Shown: positions 25,321-33,882, counted from the first letter of the stretch. The stretch is 64,000 bases of DNA from Nannocystis sp. RBIL2 (GCF_026626745.1 NZ_JAPNJW010000002.1:4736151-4800150); one strand, 5' to 3'. Made by a program: numbers and translations. Notes: generated by a model not told the origin, from the sequence alone.

Positions 25321-26334
25321 TCACACCGGATCGGCCGGCAGCGTCACCCCGAGCGCCGACGCCAGCGCCAGCAGTTGCTGCGGCGACGAACAGCCGAGGT
25401 GCTCCGGCGACAGCTTCCCGGCGCGCCGGCGCAGCAGCCACGACCCGGCGGGGTGGGCCGCAGCGGCCCGTCCGAACTCCTCGCCCGCGGCTTCGCCGAT
25501 CCGTGCCACCTCCGCGTCGAGGCGCTCGCGCAGCTGCGGCAGCGCCCCGCGCAGGCTCGTCACCCACCCCTGCACGCGGTCGAGCACCGCGCCGTCGAGC
25601 TCGGGGTCGCGGAGCGAGCGGACCTTCTTCTCGACCTGCTCGAACGTCATCGTCTGCCACGGCAGCGTGCGCAGCACCGGCGCCTGCCATTCGCTGCGCA
25701 CCCGCTCCCAGTGATCGGCGCGCGCCGGCACCGACACGATCTTGAACTGCGGCAACAGGAGCCCCGTCAGCCGCATCCCGTGGCACACCCCGGTGTCGAG
25801 GCCGAAGATCCGGTCGCGCAGCACCAGCGGCTCCGGCCCGACCACCGAATGGCCGAACACCACCGGCTTGTCGTCGGTGTAAAACTCGTACCAGGGCCTG
25901 TCGCCGTAGCGTTCGCGCAGCCGCGCGTCGCCCGACGTCGTGCCCGCGCGCACGTCCTCCGGCACCTCGTCGAGCGGCACCCCGGGGTAGAGCCCCCAGT
26001 GGACCACGCGCACGTCGTCGCGCTCCCAGTGGTACGGCAGCGTCGCCATCCACCGCACGTGGTCCTCGTAATCCGCCCCGAGCTGCAGCTTCGCCACCTG
26101 CTGCGAATACGACAGCACCCCGCGGATGTGCTTGCGCTCGTGGTTGCCGCACAGCGCCAGCGAGTTGGGGCGCGAGCGGAACAGCTCGACCACCGCAGTC
26201 GGGTCGGGCCCGCGGTCGACGAGGTCGCCGACACTGACCACCAGATCGTCGTCGCCGATCCCCGCGCGATCGAGGAGGTCGAGCAATTCGGCGTGACAGC
26301 CGTGGATGTCGCCGATGATGAGCGTGGACTGCAT
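25321..26334 (-). CDS. Calcineurin-like metallophosphoesterase (Ser/Thr phosphatase or ApaH-like)
   Basis: 337 residues from ATG 26334 (MQSTLIIGDIHG). PPP-family metal motifs are complete: GDIHG (8-12), GDLVDRG (about 36-42), GNHE (about 64-67), then conserved VVHWGLYPG, FGHSVVG and GLDTGVCHG. That combination matches bacterial PrpE/ApaH-like enzymes that cleave phosphoproteins or dinucleoside polyphosphates. The C-terminal ~130 residues are an extra helical region of unknown role. Its start lies 112 bases from the start of a divergent TPR gene. Confidence 0.9.
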   Translation of the reverse strand: MQSTLIIGDIHGCHAELLDLLDRAGIGDDDLVVSVGDLVDRGPDPTAVVELFRSRPNSLALCGNHERKHIRGVLSYSQQVAKLQLGADYEDHVRWMATLPYHWERDDVRVVHWGLYPGVPLDEVPEDVRAGTTSGDARLRERYGDRPWYEFYTDDKPVVFGHSVVGPEPLVLRDRIFGLDTGVCHGMRLTGLLLPQFKIVSVPARADHWERVRSEWQAPVLRTLPWQTMTFEQVEKKVRSLRDPELDGAVLDRVQGWVTSLRGALPQLRERLDAEVARIGEAAGEEFGRAAAAHPAGSWLLRRRAGKLSPEHLGCSSPQQLLALASALGVTLPADPV

Positions 26335-26407
26335 GACACGTACTCCTTCGGGGCGCGCGCCGATGCGCTCGCCGCCGCCCGCCAAGCATCAAAACCGCGC
26401 GGCGAAA

Positions 26408-26437
26408 TTCCGTCGCCGCGTCGTGTCCGGGTATAAA
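26408..26437 (+). promoter_or_regulatory. Putative promoter TTCCGT-18-TATAAA
   Basis: TATAAA (26432-26437) is a strong -10 match, with TTCCGT 18 bases upstream. It ends 9 bases before the chosen GTG at 26447, predicting a leaderless or near-leaderless message. Confidence 0.5.
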
Positions 26438-26446
26438 AGCCGCCTC

Positions 26447-27430
26447 GTGCCCGCGCGAGGACAAAATTCCGGACAGCCGACGTGGGCCGTCTATCTCGAC
26501 GGTCTGGTCGAGGAGCACGGCTCTCTCGCCGCGGTCAGCGAGCGGATGGCCGCGCTGCACGGCTGGCGCGAGGACGTCGACAGCATCACCCGCGCCCTCC
26601 GCCGCCTGCGCCTGCGCGGCAGCCTGCCCGGCGGCAAGTGGGGCGACCGCCTGCTGCGGACCTTCGGCCTGCCGGCCAGCGTCGACGCCCGCCTGCGCTT
26701 CATGGGCAGCTATCACTCGCGCTTCGTCGACCTGCCGGTGCCGCTGTGCACCGACCTCGTGCAGCTGTGGGACCGGCCTCCCACCAGCGAGAGCCGCGGC
26801 GGTCGCTTGTGGCTGTCGCTCGCGCGCGCCACCCTGGCCTTGCGCGCGCGCCAGCCCGACGAGGCCGCCACGCACCTGAGCACCGCGAAGCTGCTCGCCG
26901 CCGACGACCCCGCCGCGCAGATCGAGCTCGCCCTGGGCGAGTCATTGCTCGACAGCCGGGCCCGGCCCACCTCCGTCTCGGCCGCGCTCGCCCACGTGCC
27001 CGAGCTACTTCAATCTCTCACCGGCCCCGACGCCGACTGCCTGCGCGCTCGCTATGTCGGCCAGGTCAGCCACGCCCTCAACCACGCCGGTCGCATCGAC
27101 GAGGCCGAGGCCCTGCACCTCGCCCTGCCCGACACTCTCGACACCCACCCGTTCGCCCGCAGCCGCCGCGCCAACGGCCTCGCCTACGGCCGCTTCCGCC
27201 ACGGGGACCTCGCCGCCGCCCTCGTGCACGCCCGCCTCGCCGCGCGCCACGCCGGCGACGCCGGCCACGTCCGCCTGCGCGCCATGGCCCTCCTCATGGT
27301 CGTGCGCGTCGCCGCCGGCACCGCCGAGGCCGACGACGCCCTCGCCCGCGCCCGCACGATCGCCCAGGCCCTCGAGGACGCGACGCTGCTGTCCCGCTGC
27401 GATGCCGCCCAGCGCGGCCGCCTGCCGTGA
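26447..27430 (+). CDS. Helical TPR-like protein with N-terminal DNA-binding-like domain
   Basis: About 327 residues from GTG 26447, chosen because it directly follows a TATAAA box; longer frames upstream cross the promoter. The first ~80 residues (VEEHGSLAAVSERMAALHGW and DSITRALRRLRLRGSLPGG) look like a small helix-turn-helix-type domain. From about residue 120 TPR-like helices run to the end (LSLARATLALRARQPDEAAT, GLAYGRFRHGDLAAALVHAR). No signal peptide, so cytoplasmic. A TPR regulator is a plausible reading, not proven. Confidence 0.65.
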   Translation: MPARGQNSGQPTWAVYLDGLVEEHGSLAAVSERMAALHGWREDVDSITRALRRLRLRGSLPGGKWGDRLLRTFGLPASVDARLRFMGSYHSRFVDLPVPLCTDLVQLWDRPPTSESRGGRLWLSLARATLALRARQPDEAATHLSTAKLLAADDPAAQIELALGESLLDSRARPTSVSAALAHVPELLQSLTGPDADCLRARYVGQVSHALNHAGRIDEAEALHLALPDTLDTHPFARSRRANGLAYGRFRHGDLAAALVHARLAARHAGDAGHVRLRAMALLMVVRVAAGTAEADDALARARTIAQALEDATLLSRCDAAQRGRLP

Positions 27431-27531
27431 TCGCAGCATTTTCGTCGCTGCCATCATTCGCGCCGGCCTCGCCAATTTATCCGCGAAAACCCCTACCGCT
27501 CCGGTCCGCGCCCGCGGCATCCTCTCTTCCC

Positions 27532-27801
27532 ATGCTCACCTCCCGCGCGCTCCTCCTCACCCTCGCCGGCCTGCTCGGCGCCTGCGCCAACAAGTCGAAC
27601 CCGCCGCCGGCCGAGAGCCCCGACGGCCAGAAGGCGTGCACGATGGAGGCCAAGCTCTGCCCAGACGGCAGCGCGGTCGGCCGCACCGGCCCCAACTGTG
27701 AATTCGCGCCGTGCCCGGCCCCCGCGAGCGACGCTCCCGCAAGCGACGCCCCCGCCCCGCCGCCCGGTGAGCCGCAAAACGCCGCCCCGCCGTCGCCCTG
27801 A
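27532..27801 (+). CDS. Mini-lipoprotein with CPDGxxVGRTGPNCEFAPCP module (copy 1)
   Basis: 89 residues. Signal peptide and lipobox LLGAC, then a short module CTMEAKLCPDGSAVGRTGPN followed by CEFAPCP, then a Pro/Ala tail. Four cysteines in the module probably form two disulfides. The same module occurs as a small secreted Cys domain in many bacteria, function unknown. The gene at 28102 is a close paralogue with the same layout and a related upstream sequence. Confidence 0.78.
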   Translation: MLTSRALLLTLAGLLGACANKSNPPPAESPDGQKACTMEAKLCPDGSAVGRTGPNCEFAPCPAPASDAPASDAPAPPPGEPQNAAPPSP

Positions 27802-27850
27802 ACGCGCCCTCGCCACGCCAACCTCCCGGCCGTTGCGACACGCCCGCTGT

Positions 27851-27890
27851 GCGACATGCTGGAATGGACATGTCCATGGGGACATGTCCA
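27851..27890. repeat. Palindrome cluster 3' of mini-lipoprotein copy 1
   Basis: GCGACATGC half-site, a perfect TGGACATGTCCA (27865-27876) and a second GGGACATGTCC close behind. A run of A-rich sequence follows. Confidence 0.85.
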
Positions 27891-27962
27891 TAAAAACATC
27901 TATTAAAACAGCCCGCCCCACGGCGCCCCGAGTTCGCCCCGTCCTTACGATCCGCCTCAAAA

Positions 27963-27998
27963 AATGTCCCTCATGACATGTTCTTCAGAGCATGTCCC
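27963..27998. repeat. Second palindrome cluster between the twin lipoprotein genes
   Basis: AATGTCCC-tc-ATGACATGTTC then GAGCATGTCCC. Same family as the cluster about 100 bases upstream. Confidence 0.7.
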
Positions 27999-28101
27999 GA
28001 AGCGCCCCTACCCTCCGCCCTCCTCACCGACCTCAGCCACACACCGCTTCCCTGAAAAGAACTACCGCCCGGGCGGCGGACGCGGCATCTTTGCCCCTCT
28101 C

Positions 28102-28350
28102 ATGAACACCGCCCGCACGCTCCTCTTCATCGCTGCCGGCCTCGTCGGCGCCTGCGCCGGCAAGTCGGACAAGCCGCCCGCCGAGAACCCCGACGGCCCG
28201 CAGGCCTGCACCAAGGAGGCCAAGATCTGCCCCGACGGCACCACCGTCGGCCGCACCGGCCCCAATTGTGAATTCGCGCCGTGCCCCGAGCCCGCTGGCG
28301 AGACCGCCGGCGGCGAGACCCCCACGCCCGCCGAGCCGCCGGCGCCCTGA
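28102..28350 (+). CDS. Mini-lipoprotein with CPDGxxVGRTGPNCEFAPCP module (copy 2)
   Basis: 82 residues. Lipobox LVGAC; module CTKEAKICPDGTTVGRTGPN then CEFAPCP; Pro/Glu/Thr tail. It clearly arose by duplication with the gene at 27532: both have PPAE(S/N)PDG before the module. Both also share an upstream TACCGC...CGCGGCATC segment 38-39 bases before the ATG. Duplicated promoters suggest co-regulation. Function unknown. Confidence 0.78.
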   Translation: MNTARTLLFIAAGLVGACAGKSDKPPAENPDGPQACTKEAKICPDGTTVGRTGPNCEFAPCPEPAGETAGGETPTPAEPPAP

Positions 28351-28633
28351 CCGGGCCCTCGCGCGTCGCACTCGCGGCGCGGCCGCGGGCCCGTCGCATC
28401 GGCGCGATACCGAGGTCATCGCGCCGAATCGAACGGCGCGAGTCAATCAGCGCTCCGCCTGCGAGGCCTCCGGCTCGGAGGTTTCGCGTCTCACGCTCCC
28501 CGGTCGGGCGGCCGCTGCGGCGGCCTCGCGCGCCCTCGCGCCTGCGTCGCGCCACTCCACCTGCGGCCCCGTCCTCGCCGCCGCGGCCCGGCCGGTCGGC
28601 ACTCGGCCCAGACCGTGCCGACGAGGTGTCCCT

Positions 28634-28969
28634 GTGAACCGGAACCTGCATCTATCGTGCGCCCTCGCCTCCGCGGTGCTCCTGGCCGCGGCGCCCGCCC
28701 TCGCCTACTTCGTCTGCCCCGAGGAGCGCGCCTCGCCGCCCGAGACCGAGCCGGCCTCGTTCGGCGTCACCAATCACAGCGCCGCCGACATCTACCTCTA
28801 CTGGCTCGACCTCGAGGGCCAGCGCCAGTTCCAGGCCACCATCTACGCCGGCGGCTACCACCTGCAGAAGACCTGGCTCGGCCACGTGTGGGTCGCCACC
28901 ACCGTCTACGAGGATTGCCTCGCGACCTTCGTCGGCGAGCTCGACCACGCCGAATACGACGTCTTCTGA
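28634..28969 (+). CDS. Secreted protein with VHL-beta-like domain
   Basis: GTG at 28634 with GAGG 7 bases upstream; 111 residues. Signal peptide ends near AAAPALA. The rest is a single ~75-residue domain: SFGVTNHSAADIYLYWLDLE, then QFQATIYAGGYHLQKTWLGH and VWVATTV. The pattern (F-x-N-x-S...WLD-x-x-G, ATI-x-x-G, T-x-x-GHxW) matches the beta domain of the von Hippel-Lindau protein, which in animals binds hydroxyproline peptides. Bacterial examples are secreted and of unknown role. Two Cys (one at the mature N terminus, one late) may pair. Confidence 0.72.
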   Translation: MNRNLHLSCALASAVLLAAAPALAYFVCPEERASPPETEPASFGVTNHSAADIYLYWLDLEGQRQFQATIYAGGYHLQKTWLGHVWVATTVYEDCLATFVGELDHAEYDVF

Positions 28970-28989
28970 GACCAGGCCGGCCGGCTCCA

Positions 28990-29080
28990 CCTGTCCCGCG
29001 GGACATCCACGGAGGACTACGACCTCCGGTCCGCTCCCCGCCCTCGCGCCACCTGTCCCTCCGGACATTTTTATTTGTTT
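28990..29080 (+). terminator. Two palindromes, the second followed by a T-rich run
   Basis: TGTCCCGCGGGACA (28992-29005, perfect) and CCTGTCC-ctcc-GGACA (29052-29067) followed by TTTTTATTTGTTT. The second looks like a working intrinsic terminator for the VHL-like gene and belongs to the dispersed palindrome family. Confidence 0.6.
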
Positions 29081-29191
29081 CATCAAAGCCGAGCCCGCCA
29101 CGCGTTCTCCGCCGTCGTCGCCGCCCACCGGCCGCCGCGCGAAATCAAGCCGTCCCCGGCGGCCCCGGCGAGCCCCCTCGATAGCGCGCGC

Positions 29192-29197
29192 TAGGCT
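29192..29197 (+). promoter_or_regulatory. Putative -10 box TAGGCT before the exonuclease gene
   Basis: CGCTAGGCT, ending 13 bases before the ATG at 29211, repeats the box seen at 10657 and 12809. No Shine-Dalgarno site is visible. Confidence 0.35.
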
Positions 29198-29210
29198 GCT
29201 TCTCGCCGCG

Positions 29211-30344
29211 ATGCGCGACCCACTCGTCGAACTCACCGAGCGCGGCCTCTACTGTCGGGCCGGCGATTTTTACATCGACCCCTGGCAGCCTGTCGACCGC
29301 GCAGTCGTCACTCACGCCCACGGCGACCACGCCGTCGCCGAGTGTGCACATTACCTCACGGCCGCGCCCGGCCGCGGTCTTTTGGCCCTGCGCGTCGGCG
29401 AGGGCGCCGACATCCAGCCGCTCGCCTACGGCGACCCGATCGTCCACCACGGCGTCGGCGTCTCCCTGCACCCGGCCGGGCACATCCTCGGCTCGGCCCA
29501 GGTCCGCATCGAGCACCACGGCGAGGTCTGGGTCGTGTCCGGCGATTACAAGCTCGGCCCCGATCCGACCTGCGCCCCGTTCGAGTCGGTGCGCTGTCAC
29601 TGCTTCATCAGCGAATCGACCTTCGGCCTGCCGATCTTCCGCTGGGCCCCGCCGGCCGCGACCATGCAGGACGTCGCGAATTGGTGGCGCGTCAATCAGC
29701 AGAGCGCCCGGACCTCCCTGCTCCTGTGCTACGCGCTCGGCAAGGCCCAGCGCCTGCTCGCCGGCGTCGACCCGGAGATCGGCCCGATCTACGTCCACGG
29801 CGCAGTCGAGCGCATGACCGCCGTCTACCGCGCCGCCGGCGTGCGCCTGCCTCCCGCCCCGCCGGTGCTCGAGGCGGCCCGCAGCGCCGACTTCGAGCGC
29901 GCCCTGATCCTCGCCCCACCGTCGGCCCAGGGCACGCCGTGGACCCGCCGCTTCAAGCGCCCGGTCCGCGGCTTCGCCTCCGGCTGGATGCAGATCCGCG
30001 GCACCCGCCGCCGCAAGGTCGTCGACCGCGGCTTCGTCCTGTCCGACCACGCCGACTGGAACGAGCTGCTCGCGGCGATCGCCGGCACCGGCGCCGAGCG
30101 GGTGTTTCTGACTCATGGCTACGCCCAGGCCATGGCCCGCCACCTGCGCGAGCGCGGCCTCGACGCCCACCCGCTCGCGACCCGCTTCGTCGGCGAAGGC
30201 GGCGGCGAGGAGCTCGCGGCATCGCCTGCATCATCGGACATGCCCGAACGACCAGACGACGACCTGGCTGCCGCTTCCGACCCGTCCGAACCCCCAGAGG
30301 ACGCCCTGACCGAGCCGCCGGACGCCGAGGGAGAGCCGGCATGA
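29211..30344 (+). CDS. Ligase-associated DNA exonuclease (metallo-beta-lactamase fold)
   Basis: 377 residues. MBL zinc motif THAHGDHA (34-41), then SGDYKLGPDP and FISESTFGLPIF, and late SDHADWNELL and FLTHGYAQA, typical of the SNM1/CPSF-like nuclease branch. The gene is followed by an ATP-dependent DNA ligase, the pairing that defines the ligase-associated exonuclease family. It likely processes DNA ends for that ligase in repair. The C-terminal ~40 residues are an acidic Pro/Glu/Asp tail. High confidence on family. Confidence 0.93.
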   Translation: MRDPLVELTERGLYCRAGDFYIDPWQPVDRAVVTHAHGDHAVAECAHYLTAAPGRGLLALRVGEGADIQPLAYGDPIVHHGVGVSLHPAGHILGSAQVRIEHHGEVWVVSGDYKLGPDPTCAPFESVRCHCFISESTFGLPIFRWAPPAATMQDVANWWRVNQQSARTSLLLCYALGKAQRLLAGVDPEIGPIYVHGAVERMTAVYRAAGVRLPPAPPVLEAARSADFERALILAPPSAQGTPWTRRFKRPVRGFASGWMQIRGTRRRKVVDRGFVLSDHADWNELLAAIAGTGAERVFLTHGYAQAMARHLRERGLDAHPLATRFVGEGGGEELAASPASSDMPERPDDDLAAASDPSEPPEDALTEPPDAEGEPA

Positions 30345-30372
30345 CCCCCGCCCCGCAGCTCCAGCCCGCCGG

Positions 30373-30498
30373 GGCGCATGACCCCCGCGCCATGTCCCAG
30401 GCGCCATCCTCTCGCCGAGGCCGAGCGATCTCTCCGCCTGTCCTTATCGCCATGTCCCATGCGCCACCCGGTCCCGCGCATGTCCTATCGGCCATGTC
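30373..30498. repeat. CATGTCC/GCGCCATG repeat cluster between exonuclease and ligase genes
   Basis: A local variant of the family: GCGCATGACCC, GCGCCATGTCCC, GGCGCCAT, CCTGTCC, CGCCATGTCCC, ATGCGCCACC, GCGCATGTCC and GGCCATGTC follow one another. The clean stem-loops seen elsewhere are largely lost. It fills most of the 184-base gap inside a probable operon. Confidence 0.6.
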
Positions 30499-30528
30499 AT
30501 CACATTATCACTCTCGCGGAGCCGCGTC

Positions 30529-32115
30529 ATGAGGGCCTTCGCCGCGCTGTACGCCGCGCTCGACGAGACCACCCGCACCAGCGAGAAGGTCGCGGCGATC
30601 CGCGCCTACCTCGCGGCCGTCCCGCCCGAGGACGCCGCCTGGGCCGTCTATTTTTTGATCGGCCGCAAGCCGCGGCAGGCCGTCTCGACCCGCAAGCTCC
30701 GCACCTGGGTGAGCGAGGCCGCCAGCGTGTCCGAGTGGCTGTTCGACGAGTGCCACGAGGCCGTCGGCGACCTCGCCGAGACCGCAGCCCTGCTGCTCCC
30801 GCCGCCGACGCGCACCACCACCCTGCCCCTGCACCGGTGGGTCGAAGATCGCCTGCTCCCGCTCGCCGGCAAGGACGAGGCCGCGCAGAAGGCCGACCTG
30901 CGGGCCGCCTGGGACGAGCTCGACCGCGGCGAGCGGCTCGTCTTTCACAAGCTGATCACCGGGGCCTTCCGCGTCGGCGTCTCGCAGCGGCTCGTCATCG
31001 CCGCCCTCGCCGAGCTCGGCGAGCTCGCCCCCGCCACAGTCGCCCACCGGCTCATGGGCGCCTGGCAGCCCTCCGCCGCGCAGTTTCGCGGCCTCGTCGC
31101 CGCCGAGTCCGACCAGCCGACCACCTCGCGACCCTACCCGTTCCTGCTCGCGCACCCGCTCGAGGGCGACCCTGCCGAGCTCGGCCCGCGCGACGCCTGG
31201 CAGGCCGAGTGGAAGTTCGACGGGATCCGCGCCCAGCTCGTCCGCCGCGGCGGCCAGCTGTTCGTATGGTCGCGCGGCGAGGAGCTGATCGGCGAGCGCT
31301 TCCCCGAGCTCGCCCCGGTCGCCGGTCGCCTGCCCGAAGGGACAGTTTTGGACGGCGAGATCTTGCCGTGGAAAGACGGCGACATCCTCCCGTTCGCCGA
31401 GCTGCAGCGGCGAATCGGCCGAAAGAACCTGTCGCGCACCATCCTCGCCGAGGTCCCCGTCACCTTCCTCGCCTTCGACGTGCTCGAGGCCTCCGGCCGC
31501 GACATCCGCGAGCGCCCGCTCGGCGAGCGCCGGCCGATCCTCGAGCAATTGCTGGCCCCCCTGGTCGGCGACGTCCTGCGCCTGTCCCCCCTCGTCGCCG
31601 CCGCCACCTGGCAGGAGCTCGGCGAGCTGCGCAAGGGCAGCCGCGCCCGCAACGTCGAGGGCCTGATGCTCAAGCGCCGCGCCGCCCCTTACGGCGTCGG
31701 CCGCGTGCGCGGCGACTGGTGGAAGTGGAAGCTCGACCCGCTGGCCGTCGACGCGGTGCTGGTCTACGCCCAGTCGGGCTCCGGCCGCCGCGCCAGCCTG
31801 TTCACCGACTACACCTTCGCGGTGTGGCACGAGGGCGCCCTCGTCCCGTTTTGCAAGGCCTACTCCGGCCTCACCGACGCCGAGCTGGCCGAGGTCGACC
31901 GCTTCGTCCGCGCCCACACCCTCGAGCGCTTCGGCCCCGTCCGCGCGGTCACCCCCGAGCTGGTGTTCGAGATCGGCTTCGAGGGCATCGCCCGCTCGCG
32001 CCGCCACAAGTCCGGCATCGCCGTCCGCTTCCCGCGGATCCTCCGCTGGCGCCGCGACAAGCAGCCGCCCGACGCCGATCACCTGAGCGCCCTCGAGGCC
32101 CTGCTCGGCGCCTGA
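30529..32115 (+). CDS. ATP-dependent DNA ligase, ligase-associated repair type
   Basis: 528 residues. An N-terminal helical domain (to ~190) precedes the nucleotidyltransferase domain, with motif I EWKFDGIR (catalytic Lys229). Then come LDGEILPW (motif III), VEGLMLKR (motif IV) and WWKWKLDPLAVDAVLVYAQ (motif V). An OB-fold domain follows with a late RYPRI-like RFPRILRWR. It joins nicks through a ligase-AMP intermediate. The usual companions of this cassette, an Lhr-type helicase and a phosphoesterase, are absent from the window. Confidence 0.95.
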   Translation: MRAFAALYAALDETTRTSEKVAAIRAYLAAVPPEDAAWAVYFLIGRKPRQAVSTRKLRTWVSEAASVSEWLFDECHEAVGDLAETAALLLPPPTRTTTLPLHRWVEDRLLPLAGKDEAAQKADLRAAWDELDRGERLVFHKLITGAFRVGVSQRLVIAALAELGELAPATVAHRLMGAWQPSAAQFRGLVAAESDQPTTSRPYPFLLAHPLEGDPAELGPRDAWQAEWKFDGIRAQLVRRGGQLFVWSRGEELIGERFPELAPVAGRLPEGTVLDGEILPWKDGDILPFAELQRRIGRKNLSRTILAEVPVTFLAFDVLEASGRDIRERPLGERRPILEQLLAPLVGDVLRLSPLVAAATWQELGELRKGSRARNVEGLMLKRRAAPYGVGRVRGDWWKWKLDPLAVDAVLVYAQSGSGRRASLFTDYTFAVWHEGALVPFCKAYSGLTDAELAEVDRFVRAHTLERFGPVRAVTPELVFEIGFEGIARSRRHKSGIAVRFPRILRWRRDKQPPDADHLSALEALLGA

Positions 32116-32156
32116 ACGAGCGACAATGGCCATTGCCCCGATGACAGAACCCGACC

Positions 32157-32249
32157 TCGTGAAGATCGGATGGGGTCGTGAAGATCCCGAATGGCTCATC
32201 CACTGATGAAACCGGATTCGGACGCCATCATTCTGTCGTTATAGACAGA
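32157..32249. promoter_or_regulatory. Direct repeats and an operator-like inverted repeat over a -10-like box
   Basis: TCGTGAAGATC occurs at 32157-32167 and 32176-32186 (19-base offset). Downstream, TCTGTC-gttata-GACAGA (32232-32249) is a perfect 6-6-6 inverted repeat containing TATAGA, with TTCGGA 17 bases upstream. This could be a regulated promoter for the OmpA-like gene 165 bases further on. The rest of the 299-base gap shows nothing. Confidence 0.4.
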
Positions 32250-32414
32250 CCGGCCCCACCCCCCTCCCGGGCCGCGTTTGCCGCGCTCCGGCGCGTCGCT
32301 TCGCCGCGCTCTGCACATTCCCCGATTGCGACCCGTGCGGACCTGTGCGACGAACGCCCGCCGCGCTCCGACGAATGGCGCGCGCCAGACGTTTTCGCCA
32401 GGAGACATACGATC

Positions 32415-32921
32415 GTGAAGCCCGGAATCCTCTCGACCCTCGGCCTCGTGAGCGCCGTCCTCGCGTGCAAGCCTGCGAACCCTGCCGAGCCCCCGCCCGA
32501 GCCCGCCGCAGCCCTGCCCGAGCCCGCGCTCGCGCCCGCCGCCGTCGCCGATCCCGCAGATGTTCACATCGAGGGCGACCACCTCGTCATCGACCGTCAC
32601 ATCAATTTCGAGTTCGACAAGAGCGAGATCCTCGCGGACTCCTTCGATCTGCTCGACCACGTCGCGCAGCTCCTGAAAAATCACCCGGAGATCGTCAAGC
32701 TCCACATCATCGGCCACACCGACAGCGCCGGCGGCGCCGAGCACAACCAGAAGCTGTCCGACGCCCGCGCCAAGGCCGTCATGGAGGCCCTGCGCAGCCG
32801 CGGCGCCACGCAGACGATCGACGCCGTCGGCAAGGGCGAATCGCAGCACCTCTGCAGCGAGGACACCGACGACTGCCACCAGAAGAACCGGCGCGTCGAG
32901 TTCTTGATCGAGGCCGGCTAA
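32415..32921 (+). CDS. OmpA-family lipoprotein (Pal-like)
   Basis: GTG at 32415, GGAG 10 bases upstream; 168 residues. Lipobox VLAC at about residue 18, a Pro/Glu/Ala linker, then an OmpA peptidoglycan-binding domain. That domain shows INFEFDKSEILADS, LHIIGHTDSAGGAEHNQKLS and RAKAVMEALRSRG, then KNRRVEFLIE. A CSEDTDDC insert near the end adds two cysteines. Expected to tether the outer membrane to peptidoglycan. The stop overlaps the convergent lysR stop by 4 bases. Confidence 0.92.
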   Translation: MKPGILSTLGLVSAVLACKPANPAEPPPEPAAALPEPALAPAAVADPADVHIEGDHLVIDRHINFEFDKSEILADSFDLLDHVAQLLKNHPEIVKLHIIGHTDSAGGAEHNQKLSDARAKAVMEALRSRGATQTIDAVGKGESQHLCSEDTDDCHQKNRRVEFLIEAG

Positions 32922-33802
32922 TCGAGCGCCGCCTCGGCCACCTCGTCGAGCCAGTCGACGACCGCGCGGATCTTCGGCACATCGGCCAGCGCCTCCGGCA
33001 CCACGCGCCACAGCGCGCGCTCGAGCGGCGGCGCGTCGCGGTCGAGGCGCACCAATTCCGGGTGGCCCTCCGCGGCCGCCAATGTCAACACTCCCAGCCC
33101 GACCCCCGCGCGCACCAGCGCGTACGACGTGGGCACGCTGCCGGTCGCCGCCACCACCCGGCCGCGCGGCACCAGGGCCCGCATCCACCGCATCTCCGCC
33201 AGCCGGCTGTCGGGCGGCCCGAGCATCACCAGGTCGGCCTCGGCCTCCGGCGGCAGCGGGTCGAGCCCGTGGCGCTCGACGTAGCTGCGCAGCCCGTACA
33301 GCCCGAGCGACACCTGCACCAATCGTCGCACTCGCATCCCCGCCTCGGTCGGCCGGATCACCCGCAGCGCCACGTCGGCCTGCCCCGCGGTCAGGTCGAG
33401 CACCTGCTCCGTGCAGCGCAGGTCGAGCACCAGCTCCGGGTGGCGCTCGCGCAGCAGCGGCAGCTTCGGCGCCAGGAACGACGACGCGATGTAATCGAGC
33501 GTCGTCAGCCGCACCGTGCCCACTGCCCGCTCGGACGCCGCCTCGAGGTCGCGCGCCAGCTCGCGCACCTCCGTCGCCATGCGCCCGGCCGCCTCGACCA
33601 CCCGCCGTCCGGCCTCGGTCAGCCGCCAGCCCTCGGCGTCGCGCACGAACAGCGCGGCCCCGACGATCGCCTCCAGCGCGGTGATCCGGCGGCTGATGGT
33701 GGTCGGGTCGAGCCGCAGCGCCCTGCCTGCCTCGCCGAGCGAGACGTGGCGGGCGAGCGCGAGGGCGATCCGTAGGTCGCGCCAGTCGAGGAGGTGCTGC
33801 AT
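32918..33802 (-). CDS. LysR-family transcriptional regulator
   Basis: 294 residues from ATG 33802 (alternatives at 33823 and 33826 would put the operator inside the gene). The N-terminal winged HTH shows WRDLRIALALARHVSLGEAG then ALRLDPTTISRRITALEAIV. The effector domain lies in residues ~90-290. It faces a divergent alpha/beta hydrolase gene, the usual LysR arrangement, so it probably controls that gene and itself. Inducer unknown. Confidence 0.92.
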   Translation of the reverse strand: MQHLLDWRDLRIALALARHVSLGEAGRALRLDPTTISRRITALEAIVGAALFVRDAEGWRLTEAGRRVVEAAGRMATEVRELARDLEAASERAVGTVRLTTLDYIASSFLAPKLPLLRERHPELVLDLRCTEQVLDLTAGQADVALRVIRPTEAGMRVRRLVQVSLGLYGLRSYVERHGLDPLPPEAEADLVMLGPPDSRLAEMRWMRALVPRGRVVAATGSVPTSYALVRAGVGLGVLTLAAAEGHPELVRLDRDAPPLERALWRVVPEALADVPKIRAVVDWLDEVAEAALD

Positions 33803-33805
33803 GGA

Positions 33806-33822
33806 TGCAGTTGGAGACTGCA
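33806..33822. promoter_or_regulatory. LysR-type operator, TGCAGT-N5-ACTGCA
   Basis: Perfect inverted repeat in the lysR-hydrolase intergenic region, containing the T-N11-A spacing used by LysR regulators. It lies just upstream of the chosen lysR start. Confidence 0.6.
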
Positions 33823-33882
33823 TCATACTGCGTTGGCGCAGCCGCTGGTAGCCCGTACGGTTAGCGGGCCCCGGAGGTACGC

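Noticed and set aside
32157..32249. Riboswitch upstream of the OmpA-like gene
   Set aside because: Only short direct repeats and one 6-6-6 inverted repeat are seen; no known aptamer core or expression platform.
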